64,000 nucleotides of DNA from positions 10,773 through 74,772 of the forward strand of contig CAXSDR010000002.1 of assembly GCA_964236445.1 (NCBI GenBank), read 5' to 3'. A program made the position numbers and the translations under genes. Shown here in pieces: positions 26,001-34,959 of this stretch. Under the pieces are notes generated by a model. The model searched no databases. It worked only from the letters and a program-made list of their open reading frames with translations, and was not told the DNA's origin. The stretch is from CAXSDR01 sp964236445 (GTDB lineage Bacteria > Actinomycetota > Actinomycetes > Motilibacterales > Motilibacteraceae). How positions within the stretch are numbered: the first letter of the stretch is position 1; the number at the start of each line of letters is the position of its first letter.

Positions 26001-28435
26001 CCACCGACCTTGCAGCGCAAGAGCTGTCCGTGACCGACGACCTCGGTGCGACGATCGACGCACTACGCACGATCGACGAGAAAGAGCTCCGCTCCGTGGA
26101 CGCCTGGTGGCGAGCCAACAACTACCTGACGATCGGGCAGATCTATCTCGGCAGGAACCCGCTCATGCGGGAGCCGCTGTCGAACGACGACATCAAGCCG
26201 CGGCTGCTCGGACACTGGGGAACGAGCCCCGGACTGTCGTTCATCTATGCGCACATGTCGCGCATCATCCGGCACACCGGGCAACAGGTGCTCTATCTGG
26301 CCGGGCCGGGCCACGGCGGACCCGCTCTCGTCGCCGCCGGCTATCTCGAGGGCACCTACTCCGAGATCTATCCCACGGTCTCGCAGGACACCGAAGGCAT
26401 GCGCCGGCTGTTCCGCCAGTTCTCCAGCCCGGGTGGGATTCCGTCCCACGTCTCCGTCACGACGCCGGGATCGGTGCACGAGGGCGGCGAGCTGGGCTAT
26501 GTGCTCATGCACGCCTTCGGTGCCGTGATGGACAACCCCGACCTCATCGCGCTCGCGGTCGTCGGTGACGGCGAAGCCGAGACGGGTCCCCTCGAGGGGT
26601 CCTGGAAGGGTGTCTCCTTCATCAACGCCAAGCGGGACGGCGCGGTGCTGCCTGTGCTGCACCTCAACGGGGCCAAGATCTCCGGCCCGACGGTTCTCGC
26701 ACGCAAGGACCCCGCCGAGGTGAGATCCCTCTTCGAGGGCCACGGTTATGAGGTCTTCGAGGTCGAGGGCGACGACCTTCCCGGCATGCACCACCGGTTT
26801 GCCGATGCCCTGGTCACGGCCTGGGGGCGCATCCGGACCATCCAGCAGCAGGCCAGAGCGACCGACGCCGACCTCGATCGCCCTCGCTGGCCGATGATCG
26901 TGCTTCGCTCACCCAAGGGCTGGACCGGACCCGACGTCGTCGACGGTGTCCAGATCTCCGGCACCTTCCGGGCGCACCAGGTCCCCCTGTCCAACGTGCG
27001 CGACAACCCCGCACATCTTGCGCTGCTCGACACCTGGCTGCGCTCCTACCGCCCCGAAGAGCTGTTCGACGAGAACGGTGCCCCGACCGCGCTCGTCCGC
27101 GCGGCGAACCCCACCGGGGACCTGCGCATGAGCGCGACCCCCCACGGCAATGGCGGCGTGCTCACCGAGCCACTGGTCCTTCGTGACTTCCGCAGCTATG
27201 CCATCGACGTTCCCGAGCCGGCGAAGACGCGCGCCGAGTCGACCCGCGCGCTCGGTTCGATGATTCGGGACATCTACGAAGACAACCCCCACAACTTCCG
27301 CTTGTTCTGTCCCGACGAGACCAACAGCAACCGCCTCGGCGCGGTGTTCGAGGCGTCGGACCGGATGCTCGCCGAGCGCATCGAGCCCAGCGACTCCGGT
27401 GTCTCGCACGACGGCCGCGTCATGGAGGTGCTCTCGGAGCACAACTGCCACGGCTGGCTGGAGGGATACAACCTCACCGGTCGGCACGGCATGTTCGCGA
27501 CGTACGAGGCTTTCGCGATGGTCAGCGCCTCTCAGACCATCCAGCACAGCAAGTGGCTGGAGGAAGGACGGGCGCTCCCGTGGCGGGCACCCGTCCCGAG
27601 CCTGAACATCCTGCTCACCTCGACTGCGTGGCGCAACGACCACAACGGCTTCTCGCACCAGGGTCCGGGACTCATCCAGAACGTCATCACCCAGCGGGGC
27701 GCGGTGTCGCGCGTCTATCTGCCGCCGGACCAGAACTGCCTGGTATCGGTTGCGGACCACTGCTTCCAGTCACGTTCCTACGTCAACCTGATCGTGATCG
27801 ACAAGCAACCTCAGCTGCAGTGGCTCTCGATCGACGAAGCCGTCGCGCACTGCACGATGGGTGCCGGCATCTGGCAGTGGGCCGGCACGGACGACGGCAA
27901 GACCGAACCCGACATCGTGCTTGCGTGCGCCGGTGACGTCGTGACGATGGAAACCGTGGCCGCAGCCGGAATCCTGCGCGAGAGACTGCCCGATCTCAAC
28001 GTGCGCGTGGTCAACGTCGTCGACCTCATGGCGCTCTCGCGCGCCAAGGACCACCCGCACGGGATGGCCGAGACGTTCTTCCGCGAGCTGTTCACCGATT
28101 CGGTGGATGTCGTCTTCTCCTTCCACGGCTACCCCGGCGCGATCCACCAGCTCGTGCACGGCCGGCCTGACGCCGATCGCTTCCGGGTGCGCGGGTTCAT
28201 CGAGGAAGGCACCACCACGACTCCGTTCGACATGGTGGTGCGCAACAAGGCCTCGCGCTATCACCTCGTCATCGACGCCATCAACAACGCCCGACGCACA
28301 CCGCACGGCGCCACAGAGCTCAAGGCATGGTGCGAGTCCAAGCTGGCGGAGCACCGCGCGTACGTCGTGGAGCACCTGGAGGACATGCCCGAGGTGCGCG
28401 ACTGGGTGCTGGGCGACTGGGCAGCGAAGGGCTGA
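25997..28435 (+). CDS. phosphoketolase (xylulose 5-phosphate/fructose 6-phosphate)
   Basis: 812 residues, the usual length. It cleaves xylulose 5-phosphate (or fructose 6-phosphate) with phosphate and ThDP to acetyl phosphate plus a sugar phosphate, giving ATP via acetate kinase without oxygen. Conserved pieces are WGTSPGLSFIYAH, LAGPGHGGPALVA, the ThDP motif GDGEAETGPLEGSWKG, HQGPGLIQNVI and VSFHGYPGAIHQL. It is translationally coupled to the DoxX-like gene and followed one base later by a PPOX gene. Placement behind DevR-box-like sites suggests induction in hypoxia. Confidence 0.95.
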   Translation: MTTDLAAQELSVTDDLGATIDALRTIDEKELRSVDAWWRANNYLTIGQIYLGRNPLMREPLSNDDIKPRLLGHWGTSPGLSFIYAHMSRIIRHTGQQVLYLAGPGHGGPALVAAGYLEGTYSEIYPTVSQDTEGMRRLFRQFSSPGGIPSHVSVTTPGSVHEGGELGYVLMHAFGAVMDNPDLIALAVVGDGEAETGPLEGSWKGVSFINAKRDGAVLPVLHLNGAKISGPTVLARKDPAEVRSLFEGHGYEVFEVEGDDLPGMHHRFADALVTAWGRIRTIQQQARATDADLDRPRWPMIVLRSPKGWTGPDVVDGVQISGTFRAHQVPLSNVRDNPAHLALLDTWLRSYRPEELFDENGAPTALVRAANPTGDLRMSATPHGNGGVLTEPLVLRDFRSYAIDVPEPAKTRAESTRALGSMIRDIYEDNPHNFRLFCPDETNSNRLGAVFEASDRMLAERIEPSDSGVSHDGRVMEVLSEHNCHGWLEGYNLTGRHGMFATYEAFAMVSASQTIQHSKWLEEGRALPWRAPVPSLNILLTSTAWRNDHNGFSHQGPGLIQNVITQRGAVSRVYLPPDQNCLVSVADHCFQSRSYVNLIVIDKQPQLQWLSIDEAVAHCTMGAGIWQWAGTDDGKTEPDIVLACAGDVVTMETVAAAGILRERLPDLNVRVVNVVDLMALSRAKDHPHGMAETFFRELFTDSVDVVFSFHGYPGAIHQLVHGRPDADRFRVRGFIEEGTTTTPFDMVVRNKASRYHLVIDAINNARRTPHGATELKAWCESKLAEHRAYVVEHLEDMPEVRDWVLGDWAAKG

Positions 28436-28436
28436 C

Positions 28437-28904
28437 ATGTCGAGCGCGTTCGACGGGATCCAGCGGCTGGAACGCCACGAGAGCCTGCACCTGCTGCGCA
28501 GCCTGGCCGTCGATGGCGACGGCGTCGGGCGGGTGGCCTATGTCAAGGACGGCCGTCCGGTGCTGCGCCCGGTGACCTACGCCGTCGGCGAGACCGGCGT
28601 CATGATCTGCACTCATGAACGATCCGGACTCATCGGCGCCGTCGGCACCGTCGTCAGCTTCGAGGTGGACGAGCTCGAACCGGCGCTGCATGCCGGTTGG
28701 AGCGTGATCGTCACAGGGGTCCTCGAGCCGGCGACGGCAGTCGAGGCGCCAGCCGCTTCTTGGGCGGCCGGTCGCCGGACCACGTCCTTGCGCATCGCGC
28801 TGGACGTGGTCACGGGCGTGCGCATCGTGCCCCCGCCGGGAGGCGTCGAACCGTCGGCCGGCGGTGCCCGTCGGCTTGTGGGCCCTCGACAAAACCAGCA
28901 GTAG
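28437..28904 (+). CDS. PPOX-type flavin/cofactor-binding protein
   Basis: 155 residues from the ATG at 28437, one base after the phosphoketolase stop. The split-barrel pattern is the same as its two paralogues: RLERHESLHLLRSLAVDGDG, VGRVAYVKDGRPVLRPVTYA, TVVSFEVDELEPALHAGWSV and a C-terminal RIVPPPGG strand. The last 40 residues are rich in Ala, Gly and Pro and probably disordered. It ends the phosphoketolase operon. Its 3' end overlaps the candidate fasR operator. Confidence 0.82.
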   Translation: MSSAFDGIQRLERHESLHLLRSLAVDGDGVGRVAYVKDGRPVLRPVTYAVGETGVMICTHERSGLIGAVGTVVSFEVDELEPALHAGWSVIVTGVLEPATAVEAPAASWAAGRRTTSLRIALDVVTGVRIVPPPGGVEPSAGGARRLVGPRQNQQ

Positions 28905-28907
28905 GAT
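28876..28907 (+). promoter_or_regulatory. candidate FasR operator and -10 element of fasR
   Basis: TTGTGGGCCCTCGACAAAA (28876-28894) is an imperfect inverted repeat (TTGT/ACAA ends) that shares TGTGGG, CCCTC and AAA with the element at 30116-30136 before fabD. TAGGAT at 28902-28907 is a good -10 box only 6 bases before the fasR ATG, which implies a leaderless or nearly leaderless transcript. The sharing is visible in the sequence; that FasR binds is inference. Confidence 0.4.
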
Positions 28908-28913
28908 TCGGCC

Positions 28914-30095
28914 ATGTCGCCGCGAGCCGCGCGTCCGTCGAGAGAGAGCGCGAGCACGGCCCGGCGGTTGGACCGTCAGCTCGGAGCGCTCACGACCGCG
29001 GCGACGAACCGCATGGAGCAGGAGTTCCCGTGGTACCGCGCGATGCCGGCAGACAACCGCTCGTGGGTCAACCTTGTGGCCCAGGCGGGAATCGCGGCGT
29101 TCGTCGAATGGCTGCGCGATCCGCGCGCGGACGTTGCGGTCAGTGCAGACGTGTTCGGGACGGCGCCGCGCGAGCTCGCCCGCACGGTGTCGCTGCAGCA
29201 GACGGTCGAGCTCGTGCGCACCACCATCGCCGTGGTCGAGGAGCGCATCGACGAGCTGGCCGCACCGGGTGAGGCCGCTTCCCTGCGCGAGGCGGCGCTG
29301 CTCTACTCCCGCGAGGTGGCCTTTGCGGCGGCGAAGGTCTATGCCGAGGCGGCAGAAGCGCGAGGTGCCTGGGACCAGCGGCTCGAGGCGCTCGTCGTGG
29401 ACGCACTGCTGCGGGGTGAGGCCGACGAGGCGGTGCGCACCCGAGCAGCAGCACTGGGGTGGAACGCCGGCGATGCGGCAGCAGTCGTAGTTGGCCGTGC
29501 CCCCGCCGGCAACCCCGACGTCGTCGTGGACGAGGTGCGACGGGCCGCGCGCGCGACCGGCGCCGATGCCCTAGCCGGCGTGCAGGGGGACAGGCTGGTG
29601 GTGGTCCTGGATGCGGCGGCCACCGACATCAGCGTGCTCGTCCGCCACCTGCTCCCCGTCTTCGGTGAGGGCCCGGTGGTGATCGGTCCCGTGGTGCCCG
29701 ACCTGCTCGCGGCCGGGCGGTCGGCGCGAGCGGCGGTGTCAGGCCTGCGCGCGGCCCCGGCATGGCCCGGCGCGCCGCGACCTGTCCTGGCCGAGGACCT
29801 GCTGCCCGAGCGGGCCCTCAGTGGTGACGACGACGCACGCCGCGCTCTCATCGACGAGGTGCACCGGCCCCTCGCGGCTGCCGGCGCGACGCTGTCGGAC
29901 ACGCTGGCGACCTACCTGGAGCAGGCCGGCTCGCTCGAAGGTGCCGCGCGCATGCTGTTCGTGCATCCCAACACGGTGCGCTACCGCCTGCGCCGTGTCG
30001 CCGACGTCACGGGCTACACCCCCAGCCAGCCGCGTCACGCCTTCACGTTGCATGTCGCGATGGCCCTCGGACGCCTCGACGACGCCTGGCACTGA
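28914..30095 (+). CDS. fasR: PucR/CdaR-type transcriptional regulator of fatty acid synthesis (FasR-like)
   Basis: 393 residues. A long helical N-terminal region (residues 10-250, with a GGDEF-like remnant around AGVQGDRLVVVLD) is followed by the PucR-type C-terminal HTH: LATYLEQAGSLEGAARMLFV then HPNTVRYRLRRV. In Streptomyces coelicolor the gene in this position (SCO2386) encodes FasR, an activator of the fabD-fabH-acpP-fabF operon, so the same job is inferred here. It starts 9 bases after the PPOX gene but has its own -10 element. The gap to fabD is 104 bases and holds a second candidate operator. Confidence 0.88.
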   Translation: MSPRAARPSRESASTARRLDRQLGALTTAATNRMEQEFPWYRAMPADNRSWVNLVAQAGIAAFVEWLRDPRADVAVSADVFGTAPRELARTVSLQQTVELVRTTIAVVEERIDELAAPGEAASLREAALLYSREVAFAAAKVYAEAAEARGAWDQRLEALVVDALLRGEADEAVRTRAAALGWNAGDAAAVVVGRAPAGNPDVVVDEVRRAARATGADALAGVQGDRLVVVLDAAATDISVLVRHLLPVFGEGPVVIGPVVPDLLAAGRSARAAVSGLRAAPAWPGAPRPVLAEDLLPERALSGDDDARRALIDEVHRPLAAAGATLSDTLATYLEQAGSLEGAARMLFVHPNTVRYRLRRVADVTGYTPSQPRHAFTLHVAMALGRLDDAWH

Positions 30096-30115
30096 CACCA
30101 CTGCATCGGGACGGA

Positions 30116-30136
30116 TATGTGGGAACCCTCCAAAGG
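30116..30136. promoter_or_regulatory. candidate FasR operator before fabD
   Basis: TATGTGGGAACCCTCCAAAGG shares TGTGGG, a short spacer, CCCTC and AAA with the element before fasR, and has partial dyad symmetry. It lies about 64 bases upstream of the fabD GTG, in the only sizeable gap of the operon. Regulation by FasR is inferred from position and repetition. Confidence 0.4.
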
Positions 30137-30199
30137 TGACGGCCGCATTCCGTCCGGAAGAACACCGGGTGGCGACTCGGTGACGGGCAGCCTGGACAC

Positions 30200-31177
30200 G
30201 TGCTCGTACTCGTCGCTCCCGGCCAAGGAGCCCAGGCTCCCGGATTTCTCACCCCGTGGCTCGACCTTCCCGGGTTTGCCGACCGGCTGGAGTGGCTCTC
30301 CACGGTGACCGGTCTCGACCTGGTTCGCTTCGGCACCACCGCGACCGCCGAGGAGATCCGCGACACCGCCGTCGCGCAGCCGCTCATCGTGGGAGCGGGG
30401 CTCGTGAGCCTGCTCTCGCTGTTCCCCCGTCCGTCCGACGCCTATCGCTTCATCGGCCTGGGCGCCGGTCACAGCGTGGGGGAGATCACCGCCCTCGTCG
30501 GTGCCGGGGTGCTCAGCGCCGAGGCCGGGATGGTGCTGGTGCGCGAACGCGGCAACGCGATGGCAGCCGCTGCCGCGCTGTCGAAGACCACGATGATCGC
30601 GGTGCTGGGCGGCGACCGTGAGGAGGTGCTGGCGGCGCTCGTGAGGACCGGAATGACTGCGGCCAACGACAACGGCGGCGGCCAGATCGTGGCGGCGGGC
30701 ACGGTGGAGCAGGCGACCGCTCTGCGTGACTCGCCGCCGGCCAAGGCGCGCCTGCTCCCCCTGTCCGTCGCCGGTGCCTTCCACACATCGCACATGGCGT
30801 CGGCCGTCGGTGTGCTCGGTCGACACGCACGTGCCATCACGACGCACGACCCGCGTACGCCGCTGCTGTCCAACCGTGACGGTCAGCGCGTCAGGTCCGG
30901 ACGTGATGCCCTCGCCCGCCTCGTGACCCAGGTCGCCAACCCGGTGCGGTGGGACCTCTGCATGACGACGATGCGAGAGATGGGAGTCACCGGCCTGATC
31001 GAGCTGCCACCGGCCGGCACGCTCGCCGGGCTGGCCAAGCGCTCGCTGCCCGGTGTGGAGGTGCTGGCGCTGAAGACGCCGGACGACCTCGAGAAGGCCC
31101 AGAGCATGGTCGCGGAGCACGGCGGGGAACGCGCCGCTGCGCTCGCCGTCGACGGGTCTGCCACGGTGTATGCGTGA
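30200..31177 (+). CDS. fabD: malonyl-CoA:ACP transacylase
   Basis: 325 residues from a GTG start. It moves malonyl from CoA to acyl carrier protein, the entry step of type II fatty acid elongation. The catalytic Ser92 is in GAGHSVGE and the catalytic His in GAFHTSHM. The opening LVLVAPGQGAQAPG is the usual FabD start motif (the common form is FPGQGSQ). The length is normal. Its stop overlaps the fabH start (GTGA). It is the first structural gene of the fabD-fabH-acpP-fabF operon. Confidence 0.96.
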   Translation: MLVLVAPGQGAQAPGFLTPWLDLPGFADRLEWLSTVTGLDLVRFGTTATAEEIRDTAVAQPLIVGAGLVSLLSLFPRPSDAYRFIGLGAGHSVGEITALVGAGVLSAEAGMVLVRERGNAMAAAAALSKTTMIAVLGGDREEVLAALVRTGMTAANDNGGGQIVAAGTVEQATALRDSPPAKARLLPLSVAGAFHTSHMASAVGVLGRHARAITTHDPRTPLLSNRDGQRVRSGRDALARLVTQVANPVRWDLCMTTMREMGVTGLIELPPAGTLAGLAKRSLPGVEVLALKTPDDLEKAQSMVAEHGGERAAALAVDGSATVYA

Positions 31178-32178
31178 GTGACCTGACGCTGCCCCGACCC
31201 GCCGCCGGTGCCCGACTCGTCTCCGTGGGCACCTACCGCCCGCGCCGCATCGTCACCAACGCCGAGATCTCCACCATGGTCGACACCACCGACGAGTGGA
31301 TCCGACAGCGCAGCGGCATCCGAGAACGCCGGTGGGCCGGCGCTGACGAGAGTCTGCTCGTCATGGCGACGGCAGCCGGCCGCCAGGCGCTGGAGCGCGC
31401 GGGACTGACCGGCGCTGACGTGGACCTGCTGCTCGTCACCACGATGACCGGCTTGTCGGCGACCCCCACCATCGCCAACCTGCTCCAAGCCGAGCTCGGC
31501 ACCCGCGGCGGTGCCCTCGAGGCCAACTCTGCGTGCGCGGGCTTCACCTACGCGCTGGGCATCGCGAACGACAGCATCCGTGCCGGCAGCACCACCACGG
31601 CGCTCATCGTCGGTGTCGAGCGCATGACCGACCTGCTCGACCTGTCCGACCGCTCCACCATGTTCCTGTTCGCCGACGGCGCGGGTGCCGTCGTCGTACA
31701 GCGCAGCGAGGAGCCCGGCATCGGCCCCGTCGTCTGGGGCTCCTGGGGGGAGCAGGCGGCCGCCCTCGACACCTTTCCGACAGTCTCGGACCTGGCCGCG
31801 GGGCGCAGCGACGACCGCCCCGTCCTGCGGATGCAGGGCCAGACGGTGTTCCGCTGGGCGGTGACCGAGATGCCACGCATCTGCCAGGCCGCCCTCGACG
31901 CGGCGGGCGTCAAGGTCGAGCAGCTCGGCGCGTTCATCCCGCACCAGGCCAACACCCGCATCCTCGACGCGATGGCGCGCGGCCTGCGCCTGCCCGAGCA
32001 CGTGGTGATCGCCGACGACGTACGCACCGCAGGCAACACCTCGGCCGCATCGATTCCCCTGGCCATGGATGCCCTGTTGCAGGAGGGCCGTGCCAAGCCG
32101 GGCGACCTCGCGCTGCTGCTCGGTTTCGGCGGCGGGCTTTCCCACGCGGCCCAGGTGGTCGTGCTGCCACCGACCTGA
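31174..32178 (+). CDS. fabH: 3-oxoacyl-ACP synthase III (KAS III)
   Basis: 334 residues from the GTG at 31174, overlapping the fabD stop. It condenses a short acyl-CoA primer with malonyl-ACP to start each chain. The catalytic triad is visible: Cys121 in EANSACAGFTYAL, His in FIPHQANTRI and Asn in RTAGNTSAAS. In Actinobacteria this enzyme usually takes branched or straight short primers and so sets membrane fatty acid type. The N-terminal TTDEWIRQRSGIRERR motif is complete. Confidence 0.96.
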   Translation: MSDLTLPRPAAGARLVSVGTYRPRRIVTNAEISTMVDTTDEWIRQRSGIRERRWAGADESLLVMATAAGRQALERAGLTGADVDLLLVTTMTGLSATPTIANLLQAELGTRGGALEANSACAGFTYALGIANDSIRAGSTTTALIVGVERMTDLLDLSDRSTMFLFADGAGAVVVQRSEEPGIGPVVWGSWGEQAAALDTFPTVSDLAAGRSDDRPVLRMQGQTVFRWAVTEMPRICQAALDAAGVKVEQLGAFIPHQANTRILDAMARGLRLPEHVVIADDVRTAGNTSAASIPLAMDALLQEGRAKPGDLALLLGFGGGLSHAAQVVVLPPT

Positions 32179-32246
32179 GCCGCACGCCTCACCCTGTAGA
32201 AATGAGCCCGTATCCGTATCACCCAAGAGAGAGCGAGGAGCGTCGC

Positions 32247-32492
32247 ATGGCGCACACCGAGCAGGAGGTCCTTTCGGGCCTGGCCGAGCTGGTCAACGAC
32301 GAGACCGGTCTGCCCCAGGACCAGGTCCAGCTCGACAAGTCCTTCACCGACGACCTCGACATCGACTCGCTGTCGATGATGACCATCGTGGTCAACGCGG
32401 AGGAGAAGTTCGGCGTTCGCATCCCCGACGACGAGGTCAAGGACCTCAAGACGGTTCGCAACGCGGTGGACTACATCGTCAAGCACGGCTAG
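32247..32492 (+). CDS. acpP: acyl carrier protein
   Basis: 81 residues, acidic, from the ATG at 32247 with GAGGAG 5-6 bases upstream. The phosphopantetheine attachment site is Ser41 in LDIDSLSMM (the common form is DSLDTV). The gap of 68 bases after fabH holds a second possible promoter element (TAGAAAT) but nothing decisive. It carries the growing acyl chain between FabD, FabH and FabF. Confidence 0.96.
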   Translation: MAHTEQEVLSGLAELVNDETGLPQDQVQLDKSFTDDLDIDSLSMMTIVVNAEEKFGVRIPDDEVKDLKTVRNAVDYIVKHG

Positions 32493-32503
32493 GAAGCACG
32501 CCC

Positions 32504-33772
32504 ATGAGCAGCACCGCACCCGAGCGCACCGTCGTCGTCACCGGCCTCGGCGCCACCACCCCCTTGGGTGGGAACGTGGATTCGACCTGGGCGGCTCTTC
32601 TTGCCGGCCGGTCGGGCGTCGCGACCCTTCCCTATGAGTGGGTCCAGCGCTTCGAGCTGGGAGTGCACATCGGTGCGGTGCTTGCCGTGGAGCCGAGCGA
32701 GATCCTCTCCCGCCCGGAGTGCAAGCGAAACGACCGATCAGGTCAGATGGCGCTGATCGCGTCCCGCGAGGCCTGGCGTGACGCCACGCGGGACGTCCCG
32801 CTCGATGTCGACGGTGACCGGCTCGGCGTCGCGATGGCGTCGGGCATCGGCGGGGTCACGACACTGCTGGCGGCCTACGACACGTTGCTGGAGAAGGGCG
32901 CATCACGCATCCTGCCGATGACGGTGCCGATGCTGATGCCCAACGGGCCGGCTGCGTCGGTGGGTCTCGACCTCGGCGCCCGTGCGGGGGTCCATACCCC
33001 GGTCAGCGCGTGTGCCTCGGGCGCCGAAGCGATCTGCTACGGCATCGAGATGATCCGCTCCGGGCGAGCCGACGTCGTCGTAGCCGGTGGCACCGAAGCC
33101 GCGATCCATCCGCTGCCGATGGCCGGCTTCGCTGCCATGCGCGCGATGTCGACGCGCAACGACGAGCCGCAGCGGGCCTCGCGTCCGTTCGACAAGGGCC
33201 GCGACGGCTTCGTCCTCGGTGAGGGCGCCGGCGTCCTGGTGCTCGAGTCCGCCGAGCACGCCGAAGCACGCGGCGCGACCGTCTATGCCGAGATCGCGGG
33301 CTATGGCATCACCTCGGACGGCTACCACATCGCGGCTCCCGATCCCGAGGGCCGCGGCGTCATCCGTGCCGTACGCGCTGCGCTCGCCGACGCCGGCGTC
33401 AGCCCCGATGAGATCGACCACATCAACCCGCACGCGACGTCGACTCCGGTGGGCGACGTCGCCGAGTTCATCGCGTTGCGCGCCGTGATGGGTGACGACC
33501 GGGTCTCGCGGATTCCTGTCTCGGCCACCAAGTCGATGACCGGGCACCTGCTGGGCGCGGCCGGAGCGGTCGAGTCCGTGGCCACGATCCTGGCTCTGCG
33601 CGACCGGCTGGCCCCCCCGACGATCAACCTGGAAGACCCCGACGACGACGTCTCCTTCGATATCGTCCGCGGTGAGCCTCGACCGCTGAGGGCGACCGGC
33701 GGGCTCACGGCCCTCAACAACAGCTTCGGCTTCGGCGGCCACAACACGGCACTGGTCATCCGCACGCGCTGA
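32504..33772 (+). CDS. fabF: 3-oxoacyl-ACP synthase II (KAS II)
   Basis: 422 residues from the ATG at 32504. It elongates acyl-ACP with malonyl-ACP. The catalytic Cys170 is in VSACASGAEA, the first His in HINPHATSTPVGD and the second in ATKSMTGHLLGAAG. The first His motif reads PHATST rather than the HGTST of E. coli FabF, a variation common in Actinobacteria. The C-terminal NNSFGFGGHN loop is intact. It is the last gene of the operon, and the next genes on the right are unrelated. Confidence 0.95.
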   Translation: MSSTAPERTVVVTGLGATTPLGGNVDSTWAALLAGRSGVATLPYEWVQRFELGVHIGAVLAVEPSEILSRPECKRNDRSGQMALIASREAWRDATRDVPLDVDGDRLGVAMASGIGGVTTLLAAYDTLLEKGASRILPMTVPMLMPNGPAASVGLDLGARAGVHTPVSACASGAEAICYGIEMIRSGRADVVVAGGTEAAIHPLPMAGFAAMRAMSTRNDEPQRASRPFDKGRDGFVLGEGAGVLVLESAEHAEARGATVYAEIAGYGITSDGYHIAAPDPEGRGVIRAVRAALADAGVSPDEIDHINPHATSTPVGDVAEFIALRAVMGDDRVSRIPVSATKSMTGHLLGAAGAVESVATILALRDRLAPPTINLEDPDDDVSFDIVRGEPRPLRATGGLTALNNSFGFGGHNTALVIRTR

Positions 33773-33817
33773 GACCGTCGGCGCTGCCGACAGCGAGTTC
33801 CCCGCCCGGTCCTGAGC

Positions 33818-34300
33818 TCAGGCGTCCAGGCCGTCCGCAGCCGCACGCAACGCCGCGATGTCGAGCTTCGTCATGGCGAGCATCGCCCGGGTCGCTCGTG
33901 CGGCACGCCGGGCATCGGTGTCGCCCATGAGCTCGCCCAGCTCCGTCGGCACGACCTGCCATGACAGGCCGTACCTGTCCTTGAGCCAGCCACACTGGCT
34001 CTCGGCCCCACCCTCGACCAGCCGCTCCCAGAAGTAGTCGACCTCGCCCTGGTCGGCGCAGTCGATCTGCAGCGAGACCGCTTCGCTGAACGTGAAGTGC
34101 GGACCGCCGTTGATTCCCACGAAGCGCTGGCCCCCCAGCTCGAACTCCACGGCCACGACGGTGCCGACGGGCCCCGGACCGGCGTCGGTGTAGCGGAGCA
34201 CCTTCACGATGCGCGAGTTCTCGAACACCGAGACGTAGAACGCCGCGGCCTCCTCCGCCTCGGTGTCGAACCACAGGTTGGGCACGATCTTCGTCTTCAT
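33818..34300 (-). CDS. VOC (PhnB/3-demethylubiquinone methyltransferase-like) family protein
   Basis: 160 residues. The start MKTKIVPNLWFDTEAEEAAA is typical of the PhnB-like glyoxalase fold group; YVSVFENSRIVKVLRYTDAG and WERLVEGGAESQCGWLKDRY follow. The PhnB group often lacks a demonstrated enzyme activity and may bind small metals or ligands. The last third (GDTDARRAARATRAMLAMTK) is the family's helical end. It is convergent with fabF and divergent from the GNAT gene. Confidence 0.9.
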   Translation of the reverse strand: MKTKIVPNLWFDTEAEEAAAFYVSVFENSRIVKVLRYTDAGPGPVGTVVAVEFELGGQRFVGINGGPHFTFSEAVSLQIDCADQGEVDYFWERLVEGGAESQCGWLKDRYGLSWQVVPTELGELMGDTDARRAARATRAMLAMTKLDIAALRAAADGLDA

Positions 34301-34448
34301 GGCGATGTCCTCTCCCGATGGGCTCCCACGAACACATGCTGCAACCGAGACCGGAATAGCGCCAGAAACTACCTGACGCCTTGCGACGCGCGGCCACCGT
34401 GCGAGGGCTGTCGGCCGCAGCCGCGAGCGGCTCGCTTAACGTCACACC

Positions 34449-34916
34449 ATGGTCAGCAGCGAGGACATACGCCCGGCAAGTCCGACGGACTACGACGCCA
34501 TCGTCGGCGTTGCCGACATCTGGTGGGGACGCGACGTCACGGCGACGCTGCCCCGGCTCTTCCTCGACCATTTCGCGACATCGAGCCTCGTTGCCGAGGA
34601 CGGTGAGGGGCTGGCCGGGTTCCTCGTCGGTCTCGACTCGTCCGCGCTGCCCCACGTGGGCTACATCCACTTCGCCGGCGTGCGCCCCGACCGGCGGCGC
34701 GATGGGCTCGCCCGCAGGCTGTATGCGGACTTCACCGACCGTGCGCGGATGCTCGGATGTCGCGAGGTGCGGGCCATCACGAGTCCCATGAACGCCGCAT
34801 CCATCGGCTTTCATCGTGCGCTCGGTTTCGAGGTGAGTGAGCCGGTTCCCGACTACAACGGCCCTGGCCGCGCCATGGTGACCTTCCGTCTGCCGCTCAC
34901 GCCGCCGTCGTCGTGA
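34449..34916 (+). CDS. GNAT family N-acetyltransferase
   Basis: 155 residues. It carries the acetyl-CoA motif as FAGVRPDRRRDGLARRLYAD (R/QxxGxA-type loop) and the following NAASIGFHRALGFEVSE strand-helix. The substrate is unknown; the fold covers amines, antibiotics and protein N-termini. It stands alone with 147 bases to the divergent VOC gene. Confidence 0.88.
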   Translation: MVSSEDIRPASPTDYDAIVGVADIWWGRDVTATLPRLFLDHFATSSLVAEDGEGLAGFLVGLDSSALPHVGYIHFAGVRPDRRRDGLARRLYADFTDRARMLGCREVRAITSPMNAASIGFHRALGFEVSEPVPDYNGPGRAMVTFRLPLTPPSS

Positions 34917-34959
34917 AAGTCGCTCATCGCCGGCTGAGTCACGTGCGCTCGACCACCGA

